DNA of 64,000 nucleotides from Streptomyces sp. DH5 (GTDB lineage: Bacteria; Actinomycetota; Actinomycetes; Streptomycetales; Streptomycetaceae): NCBI RefSeq assembly GCF_020873915.1, contig NZ_JAHWGP010000018.1:62001-126000 (forward strand), in the 5' to 3' direction. Shown here in pieces: positions 44,347 to 52,835 of the stretch. Position numbers and translations under genes: made by a program. The notes below the pieces were generated by a model that worked only from the letters and a program-made list of their open reading frames with translations, had not been told where the DNA came from and did no database searches. Every line of letters begins with the position of its first letter. Within the stretch, counting starts at the first letter, position 1.

Positions 44347-44706
44347 ATGGATCGAGTGCCCGAGTCACACACCGGATGGACGTTCCTGACCAACCACGCC
44401 CGTGTGTTGGCAGTCATCGCCGACAACCAGAGTGCCCGCATCCGGGAGATCGCCGCGCATTGCCGGCTCACCGAACGAGCGGTCCAGAAGATAATCGCCG
44501 ACCTGGAGCGGGACGGCTACCTGTCCCACACCCGTGAAGGCCGGACCAACACGTACCAGATCGAACCGGGCAAAGTGCTGCGTCATCCCGCGGAAGCCGG
44601 ACTGACGGTGGCCTCGCTGCTGTCCTGGCTCGTGAAGGACGAGACCGACCGTGCCAGGGAGCTCGGCGACCAGCGCCCACAGGAGCACGCGACGAGCGAG
44701 GACTGA
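44347..44706 (+). CDS. Winged-helix regulator, MarR-like
   Basis: A 119-residue protein with one winged HTH (residues 15-75: NHARVLAVIADNQSARIREI, AAHCRLTERAVQKIIADLER, DGYLSHTREGRTNTYQIEP). It is divergent from the STAS gene; the 93-bp spacer is AT-rich with repeated GCATGAA motifs (near 44291 and 44317) that could be its binding sites. No good ribosome site precedes the ATG, so it may be leaderless. It probably belongs to the phosphatase/STAS module. Confidence 0.85.
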   Translation: MDRVPESHTGWTFLTNHARVLAVIADNQSARIREIAAHCRLTERAVQKIIADLERDGYLSHTREGRTNTYQIEPGKVLRHPAEAGLTVASLLSWLVKDETDRARELGDQRPQEHATSED

Positions 44707-44828
44707 GCGCCGGCCGGTCGCCGTCATGAACCCAACTCCCGCGTGCTCCCGATCGCTTGGTCTGCCCGACCAGGGGTAGTCGATAGGTCCTCGACGACCG
44801 ACTGGGCGGAGCCCGAGGGGAGACGGAC

Positions 44829-45098
44829 ATGGAAGCGCGTCAGACGCATCGTGGTGAACGGCTCGGTGATCTCGAACCCGGCACGCGGCAGCGCGCCGCG
44901 TTGCGCGCACGCGTCGTCGACATCGCCTCGCTCGCGCTGTGCGTGGTGCTGGCGCTCTGGGCGGTGTGGAGCGTCGTGGGCCTGGCGCGTGGCGTGACCG
45001 GCTGGGCGTACAGCGTGGTGGCCTGCACGCTGCTGGCTGTCGCTCTGACCGCCAGGACGGTGGGAATCCGGCGCCGCAGCCTCCGCCCGGACCGATAG
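44829..45098 (+). CDS. Small two-pass membrane protein
   Basis: An 89-residue protein with a charged N-terminus of about 30 residues and two hydrophobic segments (VVDIASLALCVVLALWAVWS; WAYSVVACTLLAVALTARTV), ending in a basic tail. The ATG has GGGGAG upstream. No family is recognised. It lies between the winged-helix gene and gvpA on the same strand. Confidence 0.55.
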   Translation: MEARQTHRGERLGDLEPGTRQRAALRARVVDIASLALCVVLALWAVWSVVGLARGVTGWAYSVVACTLLAVALTARTVGIRRRSLRPDR

Positions 45099-45273
45099 GG
45101 CCGGCGAAACGGCGTGTGGTCATCCCCGGCCGCCCCCTGGGGCATGAGGGTTCGACCACGGGTTGGACGAAGCGTAGGACAGGGCTGTTGTTCACACGAA
45201 GTGGCGCTGCGCCGACGGTGGTCGGGAGTCTGGGCCTCTTCCGGGAACACGGAGTTGAGGAAGGGGTCGGCGC

Positions 45274-45657
45274 ATGACAGTGGTCGCGCGACAAGGAGGA
45301 GGGGGAGGCTCCAGCGGCCTGTACGACGTGCTGGAACTGATCCTCGACCGAGGGCTCGTGATCGACGCCTTCGTGCGGGTGTCTCTGGTCGGTATCGAGA
45401 TACTCAAGATCGATGTCCGGATCGTGGTGGCCAGCGTCGACACGTACCTGCGTTTCGCGGAGGCGTGCAACCGTCTCGATCTGGAGGCGGGACCGCGCAA
45501 GCCGGCCGGACTGACCGAACTCCCCTCCCGGATGCAGGAGTCCGGGGCGCGTGGCAAGACCAAGGGCGTGCTGTCCGGGGCCGCGCAGACGATATCGGAC
45601 GCCTTTCAGCAGGCCCGGGACGAGACGCGGCAGAAGCGCGGTCCACGCGGCGGCTGA
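45274..45657 (+). CDS. Gas vesicle structural protein GvpA-like
   Basis: A 127-residue GvpA-family protein. The conserved core is at residues 14-70 ([60 protein letters not shown]), which forms the hydrophobic rib of gas vesicles. The 55-residue C-terminal extension is longer than in classical GvpA and closer to GvpJ/GvpS-like minor proteins. No gvpF, G, K, L or O gene is near, so it is an orphan here. GGAAGGGG precedes the ATG. Confidence 0.88.
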   Translation: MTVVARQGGGGGSSGLYDVLELILDRGLVIDAFVRVSLVGIEILKIDVRIVVASVDTYLRFAEACNRLDLEAGPRKPAGLTELPSRMQESGARGKTKGVLSGAAQTISDAFQQARDETRQKRGPRGG

Positions 45658-45889
45658 GGGCTGTGGACCCGCGGCAGCCCGCTCTCGGGTGCCTGGCGTT
45701 CGAGGGAGGGCGGCCCGCACGGGAGTGATCTCCCATGTGGGCCTCGCCGGAAGAGGGCTGACGCTCTCCCGGCGAGGTGACGGGCTCGGCCGCTGAGGGC
45801 GCGCCGGTGCGGAGGTTGGCTTCTTTCCGCTCTGACCGAGTTCGGCAAGGACGCCCACAATGGCGGGTCCATGCCCAGAGGAGGCCGCC

Positions 45890-46603
45890 TTGAGTCCCCT
45901 GCGTTCCCAGACGCACCCGTGGATCGCCGTCCGGGCCGTCGTCGTACTGGCCCTGCTGTTCGGCTGGTCCGCCGCCATCGTGCCGACCGCTCACGCGGGG
46001 GAGCGAGCGGGCCGGCAGGCGGCCGTCGCGGTGCGCGGGGGTGACACCCTCTACAGCGGCGGCATCCGCTGCACCGTGGGCTTCAACGCCCGCTCGGGTT
46101 CCGTGCTGTACGCGCTCCTCCCGGGCCGGTGCGCCCAGGGCGCCCACACCTGGTACGCCGACGCCGCCCTGACCGTCCCGGTCGGCGTCACCGCGGGAGT
46201 GAGCTTCCCGGGCAACGACTACGCGAGCATCCGGTACACCAACACGACGGTCGCCCACCCGGGCGAGGTCTCACTGGGCCCGGGTGCCGGGGTCCGCGAC
46301 ATCACCGGCGCGGCGAACCCGGTCGTCGGGCAGTCGGTCTGCCACGCCGGCCGGACCTCCGGACACCGCTGCGGGACCGTCCAGGCCGTGAACCTCACGG
46401 TCAACTACGGCGGGGGAGCCGTGTACGGCCTCTTCCGGTCCACCATCTGTTCCGAGCCCGGAGACGCCGGCGGTCCGGCATTCGCCGGGAGCACGGCTCT
46501 CGGCATCATCGTCGGCAGCGTCGGGAACTGCGGCGCGGGGGGCCACACCTACTACCAGCCGGTGACCAAGTGGCTGGCGGCGTACGGCCTGAGCGTCTAC
46601 TGA
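45890..46603 (+). CDS. Secreted streptogrisin-fold pseudoprotease
   Basis: About 237 residues with a signal peptide ending near PTAHA, then directly a chymotrypsin-fold domain (LYSGGIRCTVGFNARSG, NDYASIRYTNTT, VNYGGGAVYGLF, YYQPVTKWLAAYGLSVY) closely matching streptogrisins. The catalytic His is Arg80 (LLPGRC for TAGHC) and the catalytic Ser is Ala193 (EPGDAGGP for EPGDSGGP); Asp110 is kept. The long propeptide of streptogrisins is absent. Disulphide cysteines remain, so it should fold but not cut. TTG at 45890 has AGAGGAGG 5 bases upstream; ATG at 45860 is the alternative. It may bind peptides or inhibitors. Confidence 0.85.
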   Translation: MSPLRSQTHPWIAVRAVVVLALLFGWSAAIVPTAHAGERAGRQAAVAVRGGDTLYSGGIRCTVGFNARSGSVLYALLPGRCAQGAHTWYADAALTVPVGVTAGVSFPGNDYASIRYTNTTVAHPGEVSLGPGAGVRDITGAANPVVGQSVCHAGRTSGHRCGTVQAVNLTVNYGGGAVYGLFRSTICSEPGDAGGPAFAGSTALGIIVGSVGNCGAGGHTYYQPVTKWLAAYGLSVY

Positions 46604-47108
46604 GAAGCCCGGTCACCTCGGAACGAGCCCGACTCACAGCCGTGCGGCGTGCTCGCGCACGGCGGTACGGGCGAGCCTGGCCGGCGTCATGCCGCTGCGG
46701 ACGGAGGCGGCGTAGTCCACGGGAAGCCCGTGCGTCGTCGACCGGCACCCGCGGACCGCCCCCGAGCGGGGTGACGTACGACGGCCGGACCGTACACGGC
46801 CCGCGACCTCCGGACCGGGGCGTCCGCCGGACGCGCGACCAGCCGGATGCGGCCATACGAGCGGCGGATCCGGCGGATCCGGGGGGAGACCGGCCATGCC
46901 CGGCGTTCCATCAAGGAAGTCCAAGAGCTCGGCGGTGGCGAACCGGGGGTTCCCTCGACCGGTCGGTGCCCTGGGTTCGGCACGTACGCGACCGCCTCCC
47001 GGTGGCGGGCCTCGACGACCGACCGCTGCCGTCGGCTGCTGCCGTTCCCCGGGACCCCCCGTGCCGGCGGGCGCTCCGACCTGCCGGCGCGTCGGGCCCC
47101 GGCGAAGA
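46604..47108. other. 505 bp without a convincing gene
   Basis: Overlapping Arg/Pro-rich frames only. A minus-strand frame ending at 46634 has a protein-like final piece (DYAASVRSGMTPARLARTAV) but no credible start, so it could be a gene relic. Confidence 0.4.
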
Positions 47109-47129
47109 ATCTTGCGGCCGTGGCAAGAT
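47109..47129. promoter_or_regulatory. Operator candidate of the XRE-cupin gene
   Basis: ATCTTGC and GCAAGAT, perfect 7-bp arms with a 7-bp spacer, end 6 bp before the ATG. The position implies autorepression. Confidence 0.65.
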
Positions 47130-47135
47130 GACCGG

Positions 47136-47747
47136 ATGGTCAGCAGCAAGGCGGACGAGGACGTACTGGACGCCGTGGGGCCGCGGCTCCGGGCGTTGCG
47201 CCGTGAGCGCGGGATCACCCTCGCCGACCTGGCGGCGACGACCGGCGTGTCGGAGAGCACCCTCTCCCGGCTGGAGAGTGGACAGCGGCGGGCGACTCTG
47301 GAGTTGCTGCTGCCGCTGGCCCGTACCTACGACGTCCCGCTGGACGACCTCGTCGGTGCCCCCCGGACCGGCGATCCCCGGATACACCTCAAGCCGGTCG
47401 AGCGGTTCGGGATGACCTTCGTGCCGCTCTCGCGACGGCCGGGCGGTGTGCACGCCTTCAAAATGATCATCCCCGCTCAGCCGGAACCGCTCGAACCGGT
47501 CCCGCAGACCCATGAAGGCTTCGAATGGCTGTACGTGCTCAACGGCCGTCTGCGGCTCGTGGTCGGTGAACGCGACCTGGTGCTGTCGCCCGGTGAGGCG
47601 GCCGAGTTCGACACGTCCCTGCCGCACTGGCTGGGGAGTTCGGACGGCGGCGTGGTGGAGCTGCTCGTTCTCTACGGAATCCAAGGGGTGCGCGCGCACG
47701 TGCGCACGGATCCTCGTCGGCCCTCACGCGGTACGAGCGGGCGATGA
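47136..47747 (+). CDS. XRE-family regulator with cupin domain
   Basis: A 203-residue protein with an HTH at about residues 18-70 (LRALRRERGITLADLAATTG, VSESTLSRLESGQRRATLEL) and a cupin at 120-190 (FEWLYVLNGRLRLVVGERDL, AEFDTSLPHWLGSSDGG). Same plan as the protein at 31218 but only moderately similar. The ATG at 47136 follows an inverted repeat and lacks a clear ribosome site, so it may be leaderless; the open frame upstream is Arg/Pro-rich. No divergent target gene is recognised. Confidence 0.87.
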   Translation: MVSSKADEDVLDAVGPRLRALRRERGITLADLAATTGVSESTLSRLESGQRRATLELLLPLARTYDVPLDDLVGAPRTGDPRIHLKPVERFGMTFVPLSRRPGGVHAFKMIIPAQPEPLEPVPQTHEGFEWLYVLNGRLRLVVGERDLVLSPGEAAEFDTSLPHWLGSSDGGVVELLVLYGIQGVRAHVRTDPRRPSRGTSGR

Positions 47748-47900
47748 CCTGGCGGGCCCCGCCGGACGGCCTCGCCCTCCGCACGTCACGGGCCCGGCCG
47801 CGGCGCCGGCCCTCGCGGCATCCTCACTGTGCCCCCCGCCTGATCAGGCGGCTGTCGGGGGTGCCGTCTCCGACGGCACCCCGCCGGTGGTCCCGCACTC

Positions 47901-48428
47901 TCAGGGAGGCGGGGGATAGGTCAAGGAGCCGTCGTGGACCCGCGCATGGGGAGTGAGGACCGCCGGCTTCGCCGACGTGCCCGACATGATGTGCACGACC
48001 TCCACCCCGGAGACGAGCAACGCGTCCGTGATCAGTCGTCTATGGCACCGCCACGGCACCGCTTCGCTGCACATGATCGCGGGGCGCTCGTGCCGAGCCA
48101 GTTCACGGAGTTCGGCCAGCCCTTCGGCGAACTCTTCGGTGCTCATGTGGTCGGCGTAGTCACGGAACGCCTTGACCTGCCACGCGCCGTTGACACTCGG
48201 GGTTCCCCTGGGCGTGTGACGGCGCCCTCCCAGTTCACGGATCCAGCGATACCCGATGTCGGCCGGCAAGGCGTCGACGACGGCCGACTGGTTCCACTGC
48301 GGGTGCTTCCTGGAGGAGGGGAAGGACCGGACGTCGACCAGGCAGGTGACCCGGTTCCCGCGCAGCAGGGCGAGTACCTCGTCGAAACTGCGTGTCGAGT
48401 GTCCGATCGTGAAAACGCGGTCGGTCAT
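47901..48428 (-). CDS. DUF488-family protein
   Basis: A 175-residue protein with the DUF488 pattern: FTIGHSTRSFDEVLALLRGN, CLVDVRSFPSSRKHPQWNQS, IGYRWIRELGGRR and the Cys/His-containing IMCSEAVPWRCHRRLITDAL. The family is widespread and uncharacterised; the conserved Cys, Arg and His suggest an enzyme or nucleic-acid role. The ATG at 48428 has GAGG upstream. Single gene. Confidence 0.88.
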   Translation of the reverse strand: MTDRVFTIGHSTRSFDEVLALLRGNRVTCLVDVRSFPSSRKHPQWNQSAVVDALPADIGYRWIRELGGRRHTPRGTPSVNGAWQVKAFRDYADHMSTEEFAEGLAELRELARHERPAIMCSEAVPWRCHRRLITDALLVSGVEVVHIMSGTSAKPAVLTPHARVHDGSLTYPPPP

Positions 48429-48634
48429 TGCGCTGCCTCGGAACATTCCGCCGTCGAATCCGTGGTGCACGTCGTGCGGGGGCAAGGTGGACGAGCTCGC
48501 CGCCGCCCGTCTCGTCGTGCCGGGTATCCCCGGTCGCCGCCTCCAACCGCCGCAGGACGGCCCAGGCCCGTGACCCCGTGCCCGGTGCGGCTCCGGGAAC
48601 CATCACCCGCCCAGTGCGACATCATTGATGTGAT

Positions 48635-48652
48635 TAATCATTTTCATGACTA
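48635..48652. promoter_or_regulatory. PadR operator candidate
   Basis: TAATCAT-TTTC-ATGACTA, one base from a perfect palindrome, 42 bp before the PadR start. A TATGAT hexamer (48651-48656), a good -10, overlaps its right arm. The same sequence with one change lies at 37661-37678. Confidence 0.7.
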
Positions 48653-48694
48653 TGATGGTTCGCCGGTAGGGAGAGGCACCCAGGAGGCGATCCC

Positions 48695-49264
48695 ATGGCA
48701 CTACGGCACGCCGTGCTGGCGGCGCTGTTGGACGGTGAGCTCAGCGGCTATCAGCTGGCCAAGGCCTTCGACGTCGGTGTGGCCAACTTCTGGTACGCCC
48801 AGCCGCAGCAGCTCTACGCCGAACTGACCCGGCTGGAGAAGGAAGGGCTGGTCGCCGGCCGCGAGGTGGTGCAGGAGAGCCGGCCGAACAAGCGGTTGTT
48901 CCACGTGACCGACGCCGGCCTCGCGGAGCTGGAAGCCTTCACCGCCGCCGCCGCGAAACCGGCCTTCATCCGGGACGACCTGCTGGTCAAGGTCCAAGCC
49001 GCCGAGCGTGTCGACACCGCTGCCCTCGTCGCCCAGCTCACCGAGCGCGCCCAGGTGGCCCAGGCCAAGATCGACCTCTTCGGGTCACTGCTGCACCGCC
49101 TGCGCGGCGACCGCACGGAGGACGAGTTCCTCCGCCACGGCGACCGGATCGGCCCCTACCTGACCTGCCTGCGCGGCGTGGCCTTCGAGCAGGAGAACCG
49201 CGACTGGTGCGTGCGCACGATCGCCGTCCTCGAGGAGAGGCGGCAGAGCCATGCCCCGCACTGA
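48695..49264 (+). CDS. PadR-family transcriptional regulator
   Basis: A 189-residue PadR protein. The winged helix is at residues 1-85 (LRHAVLAALLDGELSGYQLA, NFWYAQPQQLYAELTRLEKE, GLVAGREVVQESRPNKRLFH), followed by a C-terminal helical dimerisation domain (Vir_C-like, AERVDTAALVAQLTERAQVA). PadR proteins repress genes for phenolic or drug response. The start has AGGAGG upstream. It overlaps the SGNH hydrolase gene by 14 bp, so the two form an operon. Confidence 0.9.
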   Translation: MALRHAVLAALLDGELSGYQLAKAFDVGVANFWYAQPQQLYAELTRLEKEGLVAGREVVQESRPNKRLFHVTDAGLAELEAFTAAAAKPAFIRDDLLVKVQAAERVDTAALVAQLTERAQVAQAKIDLFGSLLHRLRGDRTEDEFLRHGDRIGPYLTCLRGVAFEQENRDWCVRTIAVLEERRQSHAPH

Positions 49265-50066
49265 CGCCGCGTACGTGCGCTACGTCGCCCTGGGCGACAG
49301 CCAGACCGAGGGCCTGGGCGACGGCGACGACATCACCGGCGTGCGTGGCTTCGCCGACCGCCTCGCCGAGCAGCTCGCACGGTACGAGCCCGCCCTCCAG
49401 TACGCCAACCTGGCCGTACGGGGCCGCCTCGCCGGACAGATCCACGCCGAACAACTGGCCCCCGCTCTGGCTCTGCGCCCCGACCTGGCCACCGTGGTCG
49501 CCGGCGTCAACGACCTGCTGCGACCCCGGTTCGACGCGGACGAGGTCGCCGGTCATCTGGAGGCCATGTTCGCGGCGCTCACCGCCCAGGGTGTCCACGT
49601 GGCCACGATCACGATCCCGGACCCCGCACGCATCAGCCCGCTCGCACGCCCCCTGGTCCCGCGCGTGACGGCACTGAACGAGCGGATCCGCCAGGCCGCC
49701 CGCTGCCACGGGGTCACCGTCGCCGACACCGCACTCCACCCCGTGGCCGGTGACGTCCGCCTGTGGTCCTCCGACCGCCTCCACGCCGGCCCACTCGGCC
49801 ACGAGCGCATCGCCGCCGCCCTCGCCCACGCCCTGCGCCTGCCCGGCAGTGACGACACCTGGACCCGGCCCCTGCCGCCGGCCCCCGCCCTCACCGGCCG
49901 GCACCTCGCCGCGACCGAACTCCGCTGGGCCGCGGGCTTCCTGGGGCCATGGCTCGTCCGGCGCCTGACAGGCCGGTCGTCGGGAGACGGGCGCACCGCC
50001 AAGCGCCCCGCCCTCCTCCCCGTACGGACGGACGACAGCCCTCCGTCGAAGGCCGATGCCCACTGA
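49251..50066 (+). CDS. SGNH/GDSL hydrolase
   Basis: A 271-residue cytoplasmic SGNH hydrolase: block I VALGDSQTEGLGDGD with Ser, block II Gly in AVRGRLAG, block III VAGVNDLLRP with Asn, and block V DRLHAGPLGH with the Asp-His pair. It should be an esterase of unknown substrate. A 60-residue C-terminal extension, basic and Pro-rich, has no known domain. It is the second gene of the PadR operon, so it is probably repressed by PadR. Confidence 0.9.
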   Translation: MPRTDAAYVRYVALGDSQTEGLGDGDDITGVRGFADRLAEQLARYEPALQYANLAVRGRLAGQIHAEQLAPALALRPDLATVVAGVNDLLRPRFDADEVAGHLEAMFAALTAQGVHVATITIPDPARISPLARPLVPRVTALNERIRQAARCHGVTVADTALHPVAGDVRLWSSDRLHAGPLGHERIAAALAHALRLPGSDDTWTRPLPPAPALTGRHLAATELRWAAGFLGPWLVRRLTGRSSGDGRTAKRPALLPVRTDDSPPSKADAH

Positions 50067-50355
50067 CCGCGCCGTCCCTGCCCGCCGGCCCGGCGCACCT
50101 CCGTGCATGGACCTGATCACCCGCACCACCGGCGGACGCCTGATTCGAACGACTCCGTCTCCCTGACGTCCTGCCCCGGGCGGACCCGGCGGACCCGGTG
50201 GACCCGGCGGACGGGAGCGGACGCCGGTGGGGGAGAGGGCCGAGCCGGGATCGTGGAGCCGCCGCTCCGGCACACCGCCCGTGTGATGTCGGACGCGTGC
50301 GGATCGCGCCCGGCATCCGACCCGACCGGGGTCCCCAGGTGGTCGCGAGCCCCGT

Positions 50356-51333
50356 TCAGCCGCCCTGCTGCCGCAGCTCACCCGCGTCGGGGCGGCTCCG
50401 CGTGCGGAACGTGCGGCGGTAGGTCTGCGGGGGCAGCCCGACCGCGCGGTTGAAATGCCGGCGCAGCGTAGTCGCCGTGCCCATCCCGGTGGCCGCCGCG
50501 ACAGCGTCGACGCTCTCGTCGGTGGTCTCCAGCAACTCCTGGGCACGCCGTATGCGTTGGACGAGCAGCCACTGCAACGGAGTGGTACCGGTCGCGGCCC
50601 TGAAGTGCCGCCCCAGGTGACGTGAACTCATCCGGGCCCGGCGGGCCAGATCCTCCACCGTCAGCGGCTGGTCGAGCCGCTCGAGCACCCAGGGAAGCAG
50701 CTCGACGAGGGGATGACGCTCCGTGACGGGCACCGGGGCGGTGATGAACTGGGCCTGGCCACCGTCCCGGTGCGGCGGCACGACCAGTCGGCGGGCGACC
50801 GCGTTGGCGGTGGCCGAGCCCCGGTCGAGGCGGATGAGATGCAGGCACAGGTCCATGGCGGCGGCCTTGCCGGCGGAGGTGAGCACGCTGCCGTTGTCCA
50901 CGTAGAGGACGTCCGGGTCCACCTCGACCTTCGGATGACGGTCGGCCAGGGCCCGCGTGTGCGCCCAGTGCGTGGTCGCACGCAGCCCGTCCAGCAGGCC
51001 GGCTGAGGCCAGCACGAAGGCACCCGTGCACAGGGACACCAGGCGTGCGCCCGCCTCGTGGGCCACTCGCACCGCGTCGACCAGGTCGGCGGGCGGGGCC
51101 TCGTCGATGTCGGCCCAGCCGGGGACGATCACGGTGTCGGCGTGCGGGAGCCAGTCGAGCCCGCGGTCGGGCTCGAGCAGGAACCGCCCGGCCCGCACAG
51201 GACCGGGCGCGCAGACGACCAGGCGATACCACGGGCCCGCCACGCCGTCCGGAAGCGACCCGAACACCTCGTAGGTAAGAGCCAGTTCGAAATGCAGCAT
51301 CCCGTCGGTGACGGCCAGCGCGACAGTGTTCAC
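50356..51333 (-). CDS. GlxA-like regulator (DJ-1/PfpI domain plus AraC HTH)
   Basis: A 325-residue protein. The DJ-1/PfpI domain at about residues 3-180 (LAVTDGMLHFELALTYEVFG, VIVPGWADIDEAPPADLVDA, VSLCTGAFVLASAGLLDGLR) keeps Cys at the nucleophile elbow. The AraC domain is at 225-320 (MSSRHLGRHFRAATGTTPLQ, MGTATTLRRHFNRAVGLPPQ). The GTG starts at 51333, 51354 and 51378 are all possible; I took the one at the domain edge. It is divergent from a saccharopine-dehydrogenase-like gene, its likely target. Confidence 0.88.
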   Translation of the reverse strand: MNTVALAVTDGMLHFELALTYEVFGSLPDGVAGPWYRLVVCAPGPVRAGRFLLEPDRGLDWLPHADTVIVPGWADIDEAPPADLVDAVRVAHEAGARLVSLCTGAFVLASAGLLDGLRATTHWAHTRALADRHPKVEVDPDVLYVDNGSVLTSAGKAAAMDLCLHLIRLDRGSATANAVARRLVVPPHRDGGQAQFITAPVPVTERHPLVELLPWVLERLDQPLTVEDLARRARMSSRHLGRHFRAATGTTPLQWLLVQRIRRAQELLETTDESVDAVAAATGMGTATTLRRHFNRAVGLPPQTYRRTFRTRSRPDAGELRQQGG

Positions 51334-51443
51334 GTCCGGAAGTGTACGGGTCACGTCGTTCCGGACACTGGTGCACACCCCCCTGCGCCCGCCACGATGG
51401 ACGCGACGGAGCCGAACGGATCATCGAACGAAGGAAACAACCC

Positions 51444-52472
51444 ATGACGACGGGGACCAGGGTCGCTGTGTACGGCGCATACGGACACACCGGACGCTTC
51501 GTGGTGGCGGAGCTGAAGGAGCGCGGGTTCATCCCCCTGCTCTCCGGTCGCGACGCCGGCAAGCTGAAGGAACTCGCCTACGAAACCGAACTGCGGGAAC
51601 ACCCCGCATCGGTCGACGATCCCGCTGCGCTCGACCGGATGCTGAGCGACGCGGCGGCCGTGATCAACTGCGCCGGGCCCTTCGCCACGACGGCCGCACC
51701 GCTGATCGAGGCGGCCCTCCGGGCCGGGATCCCGTACGTGGACGTGGCGGCCGAGATCGAGGCCGTCGCCGACACCTTCACCCGCTTCGCCGACCGGGCA
51801 CGCGAGTCCGGCGCCCTCATCGTGCCCGCGATGGCCTTCTACGGCGGCCTCGGCGACCTGCTGATCACCGCTGCGATGGGCGACTGGACGGTCGCCGACG
51901 AGGCGCACATCGCCTACGGGCTGAGCAGTTGGCACCCCACCGCCGGAACGCGTGCCGCGGGTGCGGTCTCCCGGCAGCGTCGGGACGGCCGGAGCGTCAG
52001 GTACCGCAACGGGCGGCTGGAGTACCACCAGGACGACCTGCCCACCCTGGAATGGCCCTTCCCCGCCCCGATGGGCCCACGGGCCGTCATCGGCGAGTTC
52101 ACGATGGCCGACGTCGTCACCGTACCCAGCCACCTGTCCATCCCCGACGTACGCACCTACATGGCGGTCGAGGCGGCCCGCGACATCGCCGCCCCGGACA
52201 CGCCCGCACCGGCGGCGGCCGACGATCACGGACGCTCCGGGCAGACCTTCCTCGTCGATGCCGTCGTGCGCTCCGGCGCCGGCGAACGGCGCGCGGTGGC
52301 GAGGGGCCGGGACATCTACGCCGTCACCGCTCCGCTCGCCGTGGAGGCACTCGACCGCATCCTCACGGCCCGGACCAGCACGACCGGTGTCGCCTCCGCC
52401 GGCGACCTCTTCGACGCACCCGACTTCCTCCGAGCGCTGGCCCCGCACATCACCCTGGACCTGCACCACTGA
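51444..52472 (+). CDS. Saccharopine dehydrogenase-like NAD(P)-binding protein
   Basis: A 342-residue protein with an N-terminal Rossmann fold (VAVYGAYGHTGRFVVAELKE, LLSGRDAGKLKELAY, VINCAGPFATTAAPLIEAAL, YVDVAAEIEAV), as in saccharopine dehydrogenases and trans-acting enoyl reductases. The C-terminal half has no known catalytic motif. Substrate unknown. AAGGAAA precedes the ATG. It is divergent from the GlxA-like regulator. Confidence 0.85.
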   Translation: MTTGTRVAVYGAYGHTGRFVVAELKERGFIPLLSGRDAGKLKELAYETELREHPASVDDPAALDRMLSDAAAVINCAGPFATTAAPLIEAALRAGIPYVDVAAEIEAVADTFTRFADRARESGALIVPAMAFYGGLGDLLITAAMGDWTVADEAHIAYGLSSWHPTAGTRAAGAVSRQRRDGRSVRYRNGRLEYHQDDLPTLEWPFPAPMGPRAVIGEFTMADVVTVPSHLSIPDVRTYMAVEAARDIAAPDTPAPAAADDHGRSGQTFLVDAVVRSGAGERRAVARGRDIYAVTAPLAVEALDRILTARTSTTGVASAGDLFDAPDFLRALAPHITLDLHH

Positions 52473-52835
52473 CAAGCGGTCCATCAGCCGTGCCCTTCGA
52501 CAGCCGCCCCGGGAAGCCCATCCGCCGGACCCCCTCGCACGGTCATGGATGCGAGAGGGGCCTCACCGGGGCGCCGACGGCCACCGCGACCGCCGTCGGC
52601 AGGGTGAGGGCAGGCAGGGCCGCGAGCAGCCGGCGCCTCTTCCAGCCCTTCCGTCAACGCCGGTGACAGGTGGTCTCCCGACCCTGCGCTGGGCTGGGGG
52701 CCTCTCTTCGTCTAGACCTATTTTGTCTAGACCTCTTGCCCTGCCCGGGAGGCCCGGGCTACGTTTCCCGCTGTTCGGAACACTGCCCGTTTCCTTCAAC
52801 TCCCTTGTCAGCAAGGCTGGAAGGAGCATGTCCGC
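52473..52835. other. 363-bp leader region of the GH3 gene
   Basis: It holds the two DasR-type sites described separately. On the minus strand near 52556-52660 a frame reads like a signal peptide (KRRRLLAALPALTLPTAVAV) but it has no start codon and ends soon at a stop; it is probably a relic. Confidence 0.5.
52710..52732. promoter_or_regulatory. Two DasR-type (dre) sites
   Basis: GTCTAGAC occurs at 52710-52717 and 52725-52732, both followed by CT. GTCTAGAC is the core of the DasR-responsive element (consensus ACTGGTCTAGACCACT), through which DasR represses chitin/GlcNAc genes until GlcN-6-P binds. The sites lie about 105-125 bp before the GH3 N-acetylglucosaminidase gene, a logical target. 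Confidence 0.8.

Noticed and set aside
46634-47260. Minus-strand frame of 208 residues
   Set aside because: No credible start, overlaps the XRE-cupin gene in antisense; only the final 30 residues look protein-like, so at most a relic.
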